Assembly (NCBI GenBank): GCA_019787685.1
Contig: JAHNUO010000005.1
Span: 930,001 to 994,000 of the forward strand
From: Chiua virens
Taxonomy: Eukaryota > Basidiomycota > Agaricomycetes > Boletales > Boletaceae
DNA length: 64,000 bases
Direction: 5' to 3'
A program made the position numbers and the translations under genes. Shown here in pieces: positions 56,777 through 64,000 of this stretch. The notes under the pieces were generated by a model. That model was not told the DNA's origin, ran no database searches, and saw only the letters and a program-made list of their open reading frames with translations. Position 1 is the stretch's first letter. The number at the start of each line of letters is the position of its first letter.

Positions 56777-59700
56777 CTAAGTGCCTCGTGTCACCAAAGT
56801 TAACAGGAGATTCTCGATACGTCGTTGTTGATCCTTTCAAACACGATTAAGCGAAGACTTGAGTCACACGACAGTACATACCTGTATCTCCTTCATTTCC
56901 TCTTGGAGGCGATGAGTGGGTAGATCCCGATATTGGTCTAACAAAGTTTGCATTCCTTGCATGTTAGCCCCGTGTTCGGGTTCTACAGCAGTAGCAGGCC
57001 TCGAATGGGAAAACAGTTTTGCGAGTGACGTGGTAGTATCCAGAGATAAAACTTTTGCATTACTGGAGATTTCCTGTAAGGATGCCAAAGTGCTGGTTTT
57101 CCGTTTTCGGGCTGAGCGGGGTGTCTGCTGGCTGTCTGGGAGAGGACGAGTCGGCGATCGCGGCGAAGGACTGGCTACAAGGAGCGAGGCGGCTGCCAGC
57201 GATAGGGCCTCCCCAGCCTCATGCTCAGGGCCGTGAAACAAATTGAAATCCCGGGATTCCTCGACTTCGAAGATAATATCATACAAACCACCAGATTTAG
57301 ATCCCACCAAATATTCAACGAGTGGCATATTTTTCAGATGGCGAGGGAGAGTTTGGTAAAATGTATGTTTAGAGTCCTTCGATTCTCTCATTCCGCGACC
57401 GGAAGTTATTCGTCGTTCGTAAAGTGCAATGACAATGAGGATGGGAAACGACTGAAGAAAACAGTGTTAGCAGCATAATGATATTAGACACGAAGCATCA
57501 TGATACACACAGTAAGTTTGATCAGAAAGACGTTTGCAGTGTGTAGTGCACGTGGTGATAGAATGTAGCTTGCTGGTTTCAATATCAAGAACGCGAGGAT
57601 ATTGAATGGAGGCTGATAGCTAAATAGAGCATCCGACTTGACTCTGAGAATGTAGTTAGCATATCTCTTCAAGGAGAGCGTGATGATCGCCCACCCTTCA
57701 ATAGTACTTATCGCATGTTGGAACAAATACTTTTTAGGGGTAAGTCATAATCACCAGATGATACATTCTTCGCACCTCTTGATTGGAATTCTTTCGAGAA
57801 TACAATTCAGTGTGTTGTATACGGAAGAGAAGACGGTAATGTACCTCATCGATTCGTGCCGCAGTATTGGAGAGAATAGAAATAAGGACTGCAGGCAAGG
57901 GAGTTAACTACGCCGGTACTAACATTGAATGCTACGTACTCGTTAGCAGAAGGGTATTTGCCAACACCGCAAAACAGGTCATGAGGATAGGACCAAGCAC
58001 GGGGTGAAAGCTCGAGGCTTGTGAGAAACTAAGACTGGTATTTCCGAACCAGATCTGCACCAGTAGCCAGGTTATTTGTTTGAAACTCCATAGCCCCGAT
58101 GCTTTCACTTTTTAGTGACAGTCATTGCGCCCCATACTGATACGGTGACTTACCAAGGGTGTGCAAGGTCAACAACAAGCCAGAAAAGCACGTCGCTGCA
58201 ATACACATGAAGAATAAGAAATCAGAAATCATGGCTCTCAAGGCACTGAAAAAAGGTTAGCCAGAATTCCACTACGACGCCTGTACTCACAGAATAACGA
58301 CGTTGTTGGCGATAGCAAAGAAAGCCAGACTGGGAAGTAAATAGTATTACCATAGGTCCTGACTCATTCAAGGGGAGATGACAAACCGTGGGATAAGAAT
58401 ACATGCACCGCAAGCCAACAGATCAAACGCCAGCTTTGAGGTGTCGACTGTTCAAAGAGGTGAGTGCAGTGTGTATAACTTGTTAAAACGGGAGACCTTC
58501 GTCACACATTAGGCCTTTCGTGCGAAGTCCAAGATACGCCAAGAACACCAGAACAAACGACGTGTCGAAGGCATTCCAAACCTGTTGTCGGAGTGAGTTA
58601 TGGACGCGCGCCTGTGACATACGGGGCCGCACATTAGATATATAAACTGTCGGATACCGCAGAAGTAAGTAGCATTCTCGACATTACTCTGACGGGATGC
58701 TCACTCCGCCAGCCATATTCCCGTGAAGCCGTGTATTCTTGCAGTGTGAATGCGGTAGCATACACAATGAAGACTGATTCAAATATGGACACTCTTCCGG
58801 TGTGTTGTGCTGGTGGGCATCAACTCAAGTCCTGAAACAATCAAAGGTTGACTTACTGTTCAAGCAAAGCACAAAAATCAGTGTAAGCATTGCGATATTG
58901 AGAAAGTGCAACATGTTCGAGTAACGGGGAACCCTCAACCTAGGGAGAAGGAGGTGAACAACAACAGAAGGGATGAGAATCCTGTGTCTGACCTATAATG
59001 GTCAAGAAATGGAGCTTTCCGAACATCATACATCTCGATAGCGCGTTGCTTGTAGTTGTCGGCCAGGAGAGATCTATTCGCGGCGATGGTAAAGATGATA
59101 CGGCCGGTGTACATATCATCGATAACACTTTGTACGATGGTGGACGCGAGGAATGCCTTGGCTTTCGTTGCTATTGCCATCTGTATCGGCACGTCTTATG
59201 CAAAATAACGAGACAAATGACCAAACACTGACCTCAATCGCGCTCTGCGAACTCTCGAGAGCCTCTTCTTTACCCAACACCTCCTTGACCTCTTCCACCA
59301 CGTCAAGCGGTGCCCCAGCCAAGGGATTCCAAAGGGTGGTCAAAACGGCAACTGTCTGGAGTTTGCTGGATGCAAAGTGGCTGAGAAGCTTCAGCGCGAG
59401 GATCTCACAAAGCGTGGCGCGAGAATCCAGGACACTCGAATGGGCCAGCTCAGTGGCAACTCGAGACAGAAAATAAGACCGAGCAACCATGCACGCGTAT
59501 ACCACAGCCATGTTCTGAAGTCGTGCATACTTCAATACCAATGGACGTACTACAGTAAAATTGATATCGGCAGCAGTGAGTTGCCTGTGAAGTGTGACAA
59601 GCGGGGTTGGTCGTCAAGAGCGTGAAACGAAGATGTGGATGGAGTACAACACTTACTCCCAGGTGAATGGGGTGTCTATGGGGAGGACGTCAATCGAGAC

Positions 59701-59905
59701 AAATGATATTTCTCCAGTGATTTCACGAACCTATGGAGCTCTGAAAACCGAGTTAGAACAAGAGAACGGAAAAAAAGATGCGACTCAGACTGACAGTGAC
59801 ATCACTTTTCAGATATGGGATTAATGGAAAGACCTTGACGGTGGACAGGAAATCCTGGGTGGGTGGTGCTGGTAGGTCTTGGTTGAGCTGGTCCTCAAAG
59901 TCCAT
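56777..59905 (-). CDS. YVC1: vacuolar TRP-type cation channel Yvc1 (TRPY)
   Basis: Fungal TRP channel that releases Ca2+ from the vacuole on osmotic or mechanical cue. It starts MDFEDQLNQDLPAPPT at 59905. Then the N-terminal domain shows ARLQNMAVVYACMVARSYFL, LWNPLAGAP and IDDMYTGRIIF-type segments, followed by multiple hydrophobic exons between about 58930 and 57450 for the six-helix channel core. The cytosolic C-terminus has MPLVEYLVGSKSGGLYDIIF, a Ser/Pro-rich linker and a final coiled segment (EEMKEIQ, intron, DQQRRIENLLLTL). It ends TRGT then TAG at 56777-56779. More than ten introns are likely; the membrane exons were recognised but not all junctions were fixed. 248 bp separate the start from the divergent YANK kinase gene. 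Confidence 0.87.
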
Positions 59906-60153
59906 CGTAATGTTCCGAGAATAACAACGTAACCGTGCCAGACTCGTGTTGAGTCGAGGCGGCAGTTCGGACTCGTTGTATGAAATGGACAGCATGCATG
60001 GTTGCCATATTAGATACAAGGTCAGTTAGGGGTGTTACCTCGGTCCGCGCCAAATTCATATGCTCTTGTTCTCATCCGAAAGAACGAACGAATACTTAAA
60101 TTTCGGTTCGTGTGCTGTCCTTCATTCATCTCTCCGTTTCTCTCGTACGAACC

Positions 60154-61835
60154 ATGGGATGCTGTTTTTCTCAGCCGGTCGATTTTGATTCTGAAGTCAA
60201 TCTTTTTCATTTCGAGCTTCATCGTGCTGTTGGCAAGGGTGCTTTTGGAAAGGTGAGTCCTTACATCCTGCGCGCTCGCGCGACATTGACACCATTTGTA
60301 CCAGGTCAGGGTTGTCGAGCACAAAAAGACAAAACAAGTATATGCGCTCAAGTACATCGACAAATCGAAATGCGTCAAACAAAAGGCAGTGGCAAACATA
60401 ATTCAGGAGCGTCGCCTTCTGGAAGAGGTACGTCATACATGTCGTTTTGCGCTGTCAGAGTCTCAACTCATCATCATCTCATCACAGGTCGACCATCCTT
60501 TCGTGGTGAATCTACGGTACGCATTTCAAGACGATGAGAACTGCTTTTTCGTCTTGGATCTCATGCTCGGAGGGGACCTTCGGTGTGAGCCGTGTTATTC
60601 GCTTGCTTGTTGTGCAGAACTCAAGCCTTTCCTCGAAGTTCACCTTGAGCGCCAGCCCGAGGGAAATTTCGCCGAACACATTGTACAGTTTTGGATGTCG
60701 CAACTTATATCTGCTTTAGTGTACCTCCACAAGCGGAGGATCATTCACCGGTATGCGTCGTTCTTGTTTCCCGTCTAGTCGGTGACAGATCGTTTTCTGC
60801 AGTGATATAAAGCCCGACAATATTCTTCTTGACGCACAAGGTCACGCACACATCACGGACTTCAATGTTGCGATTCATTACTCGGAGCGGCGGTTGCACA
60901 ACAGTGTCGCTGGCAGTATGGCGTACATGGCTCCAGAAGTAATAGGGAGGAGGGGATACACTTGGTGTATAGATTGGTGGAGTCTCGGGATCACTGCATA
61001 CGAGCTCCTATTCAACTCCCGACCGTTCGAAGGACGCACCGCTGAGAAGATGAGAAAATCCATAATGAACGACATCTTAAAGTTCCCTGATGACGTAAAC
61101 CGGAAATGCAGTTCTCGAGGTGTGAACTTTATCCAGGGGGTAAGTATTTCACCCCCTTCCTATGCTATCAACTTCACGAGACATGAATTTCAGCTCCTCG
61201 AACGCAACGTTAGCCAGCGCCTTGGCTGTAAATCTGGAGGCGCGGGCTTCCAGGACATCAAAGATCACCCATGGCTCTCTGGAGTGAATTGGAATGATTT
61301 GAGCTCCAAGTCAGCTCAGCCCCCTTTCGTACCTGACGTTCGTGCTTTGCTTATGTACGTTGGTTGTCTATTGACTTCACGGGAACAGGCGAAAAGGGCA
61401 AACTTCGACGTTTCTCACGAATTGGACGAATTCTTGATGGTGGAGAAGCCACTAACCCACTCGAAGCGCAAAGCGAACCCCAACCTGAACAAGATGAAGC
61501 CCGAATTCAGACAATTGGAAGAAGTGTGGGCATATGTCTTCACATTTGGCGATTTCGTATGCTCACTATATTGAAGGTTTACTGTTTACGATTTCATGTC
61601 CTCAAAACGCAAATCATATTATCCTGACAATCAACCAGTTTCAACGGTGGTTCGAACTTCAGAGTCACCGGAGCGCGACTTCACCAGCATGCAATCGCAG
61701 ACAAACACCATTCAACCAACTGCCACGATCGCTGAACGTACGCTGGCTGAACGCTCGCTTGCCGGATCACCTGTGCCCGAATCGAATCGGGCAGACAACA
61801 TACCTCTCGTTGCCACCTTCTCGGGGTACCCCTGA
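60154..61835 (+). CDS. YANK-family (STK32-like) AGC protein kinase
   Basis: Serine/threonine kinase of the AGC-related YANK/STK32 family. The N-terminus MGCCFS is an N-myristoylation motif with adjacent palmitoylatable cysteines, so membrane attachment is expected. Kinase motifs: GKGAFGKV (P-loop), YALKYIDK (Lys), RRLLEEVRHT then VDHPFVVNLRYAFQDD, HRDIKPDN (catalytic loop), ITDFNVA, AGSMAYMAPEV and DWWSLGITAYELL. The metal-binding DFG is DFN, as in human STK32 kinases, so this is a family trait and not decay. The C-terminal tail has LLERNVSQRLG, WNDL, and a Ser/Thr-rich end with an AERTLAERSLAG repeat. About eight exons; the first intron follows GKGAFGK at about 60253. Confidence 0.92.
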
Positions 61836-62129
61836 ATGTGCCTATCTGCTTGTTTGTCTGCGCGAATTGCACAACTGCCGGTGACCGATCGTTGTATGGA
61901 GTATTTGAACGCACCAACTGCCAAGTCAATCCCTGTAATACTGCTCATAATTCAGTGTGCTTCACTACTTTTGCATGCTGTTGTGATAACTTAAAATCTT
62001 CGCTGTATTATTCTACATGTAACTCGCTATTTGTGACCTGGAATTGCTAGCACCTGTCGATTCTAAATTTCTAATTTAGACGTGTATGATCAGCAGTGTA
62101 CGAATATTTTTTTATCACTGCACTGAACC

Positions 62130-63010
62130 AAAACAAAATATATGTCCGACGTGCTCGATGATCCGCATACATTCAGCTCTGCATCTCTCGACGACAACGG
62201 GCAACGGGAGAATTGGCGACGACGTCAAAGAATGTGCCCTGGACCTGTGGACGGTTGGCCACTTGAAGAGATCTGCTAACTTCTCCGAGTGTCCAAATCG
62301 ACGATGCGGTCACCTTGCGCTTCTCTCAGTGTCGGACGAACTCAGCTTCTTACACGTGCTGTGCTGACGGCACTCGAAGATCTCTATGCTGAAGAATCGG
62401 ACCTTTCCCTCAATAAAGATTGCACCTGGCTCAGAATTCAACTCGGGATCACGATCACGCCATCCAGTATCCTGAGCCGAAATCTCCTTGACGTTGGTCT
62501 CACCCACAAAATATGTCCCAAGATAGCTGCGGGACGTAACGAGGTCGCACGAGAGGAGTTCCGGGACATGCTGCAAACCCAGTTTACTGGCAACCTCACC
62601 GATGTTTCGTTCGTGGTGACCGGTACTCATTATGCACTGCCTTGACACCGGAGGGTTACTTCGCGGGCTGTGCCATACCGGGCTCTTACGACGCAGCAGA
62701 ATTTTACAGTTTTGTTTCTGAAGAAGTGGTAAGTGAAGTGGTTGTCTCCCCCAGCTCGGAAGCTGAGTGTTTGATAGCTCCCCCACATGAATCCCTTCCA
62801 GAATCACGTTCTATCGTCGTCCTCGATGATTGTCGCATCCATTACACTCCGGAGCTTGTGGACCTTATTGAAGGTGCAGGTTTGCCTGATTTCTCATGCT
62901 TATCACGATAGATTGCTGATCAGACGACTGGACTGTAGGTTGTTTGTTTGTTCTTTTACCCCCATATTCCTTAGATGTTAGTCCAATTGAAGAGCCATTC
63001 GACACGTGTA
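62130..63010 (+). mobile_element. decayed Tc1/mariner-IS630-type transposase relic
   Basis: Fragments of a DDE-superfamily endonuclease in the plus direction, in several frames. The helix-turn-helix half has DVKECALDLWT, VSKSTMR and RTQLLTRAVLTALEDLYAEESDL, then LGITITPSSILSRNL and EFRDMLQTQFTGN. The catalytic half has a TPEGYFAGCAIPGSYDAAEFY block, SIVVLDDCRIHYTPELVDLIEGAG (second Asp region) and SPIEEPFDTC (third Glu region). The stretch between MLQTQFTGN and TPEGYF, which normally holds the first catalytic Asp in a VDETS context, is largely missing, and there are stops and frame changes. No terminal inverted repeats or TA duplication could be identified, so the element borders are approximate. 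Confidence 0.8.
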
Positions 63011-63488
63011 AGTACATACCTTGTAGCCTGCTTTATGCATGAATCGACCCAAACTGTGACTGAATATTAATATTTGTAAGTCAGAGTATATATTCGACAA
63101 CACGGTGATCAGCTATGACGGATTCTGGATCCCATCGATGTACTCATTGAGGCAGCCAGCTGCATCCGAGTCTGAAATGGCTGAAAACTGGTTTCGACAC
63201 GCAGAGTACATTATTGGTGATACAGAGTGACATGGAACAAATAGTGATGTGATCATGGCAATATTATACGTAAGGACAGTCTGGGAGAGCAGTGACCCAC
63301 CAGATGCAGCCAAACGTTATGTACAGTATGTCATTCAATGGCCGTACAAACACTGCAATCTCGCCGAACTCGTCGGTCAATGGGCCACGATCTGGTCCGA
63401 GTCACGAGTCACACTCGAGCGCTTTAAAGACTTCAAAGTCACGGTAGCGCTTATTCCAAGCAACATTTCTACGATCATGCCGATTCTC
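63011..63488. other. region between the transposase relic and the macro-domain gene
   Basis: A plus-strand frame from 63249 runs in frame into the macro-domain start, but the part before 63477 (with WPYKHCNLAELVGQWATIW) is not part of known macro proteins and may be 5' UTR. Nothing else is seen. Confidence 0.4.
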
Positions 63489-64000
63489 ATGAACGAGATT
63501 CCAACGATAAGCGCACTCTACCGAAGCGGAATCCTACGTGCTAAGGTTGACACTTTGGACAAAGTATCTCTCCTGTGAGTACGCCCGCTTGACCCAACTT
63601 ATCGCACCGGGCTCGAATTCAAGTTGATTATGTACTTCCGGACAGCAAGGGAGATATCACCAAACTTGAGGTAGATGCAATCGTAAACGCAGCAAATTCC
63701 ACTCTTTTAGGTGAGTCCAAGTTGTTAGGACTCAGATATGCTACTAGTAGTAACATTCGAGTGTCGATAACCTGACTGACTTGGACAAATTTAATCTTGA
63801 AGGAGGTGGTGGTGGTATGAACCATTCATGTCTTCTTCCTATAAGTTTGCTCATACCTACTTTCTGTAGTTGATGGTGCAATCCATCGCGCGGCTGGTCG
63901 CCAGCTCTTGGCTGAGTGTAAGTTGGATGGTAAGTTTCGGATCTCGAGTACGTTCTCATAGACGAGATCCAGGTCGAACGCTGAATGGCTGTAAAATTGG
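63489..64000 (+). CDS. macro-domain (ADP-ribose-binding) protein, cut by right edge
   Basis: Macro domains bind ADP-ribose or hydrolyse O-acetyl-ADP-ribose and mono-ADP-ribosyl marks. Start MNEIPTISALYRSGILRAK at 63489 (63477 is also possible). Exons 63489-63574, 63624-63710, 63803-63814 and from 63870 on join to read [42 protein letters not shown]. That covers the NAAN motif and the phosphate-binding loop [14 protein letters not shown], both intact and typical of the MacroD/YmdB-like class. Four consecutive glycine codons of the loop come from a 12-nt exon plus one flanking base. The rest of the domain lies beyond the window. Confidence 0.85.

Noticed and set aside
60820..60880. DFN instead of DFG in the kinase, first suspected as a pseudokinase mark
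   Set aside because: DFN is normal in the YANK/STK32 family, and Lys and HRD are intact.

Overview
This window is nuclear DNA of a filamentous basidiomycete fungus, most likely an Agaricomycete. Genes are split by many short introns, mostly 45-65 nt, with GT..AG borders. Intergenic spaces are short. The gene set includes DUF6697, a fungal TRPY channel, a Tms1/SERINC protein, GH5 mannanase, SRA-YDG, GT41 OGT, and a Tc1/mariner-IS630 transposase remnant of the type common in Agaricomycetes. No viral, plasmid or CRISPR signal was seen. The species cannot be named from the sequence.

Layout, left to right. 1-4.7 kb: three minus-strand genes: a DUF6697 protein cut by the left edge, a large PPR-like, probably mitochondrial protein, and a small mL53-like protein. 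4.8-8.4 kb, plus strand: ribosomal stalk protein P0 and the trehalose-6-phosphate synthase Tps1. 8.4-12.8 kb: the longest gene-poor stretch. 12.8-17.6 kb: a Pmc1-type vacuolar Ca2+ pump. 18.7-19.9 kb: two tandem minus-strand genes that I read as serine palmitoyltransferase small-subunit-like proteins. 21-24.8 kb: an SRA-YDG protein and a Tms1/SERINC membrane protein.

25.3-37 kb is an expanded peptidase region. It has three copies of an S9 prolyl-oligopeptidase-family gene: one inverted and frameshifted, two intact in direct orientation. Interspersed are a divergent MED22/RAD51D pair and a decayed glutathione S-transferase. 37.2-46.3 kb: peroxisomal SCP2 protein, Mgm1/OPA1-type dynamin, an LGA1/HOGA-like aldolase (divergent from MGM1 with 73 bp between start codons), a GH5 beta-mannanase and the Pol III repressor Maf1. 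46.9-47.8 kb: an eIF4B-like RRM fragment with an imperfect direct repeat at its 5' part and just past its 3' end. 47.9-59.9 kb, all minus strand: a cysteine-rich protein with repeated CxxC modules, O-GlcNAc transferase, the APC/C subunit Cut9/Cdc16 and the vacuolar TRP channel Yvc1. 60.1-64 kb: a YANK-family kinase, a transposase relic and the start of a macro-domain gene whose glycine-rich loop lies on a 12-nt exon.

Most genes are ordinary housekeeping genes without operon logic. Two functional echoes deserve attention. The SPT small-subunit pair lies 3 kb from a SERINC gene, and both families concern serine use in sphingolipid synthesis. Both a vacuolar Ca2+ importer (Pmc1) and a vacuolar Ca2+ release channel (Yvc1) are present, though 40 kb apart. 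The least explained items are the SPTss tandem pair, the peptidase triplication with apparent 3' gene conversion and an oxyanion-motif change, the cysteine-rich protein, the repeat-associated eIF4B fragment, and the non-GT or micro-sized splicing units in PMC1, MED22 and the macro-domain gene.
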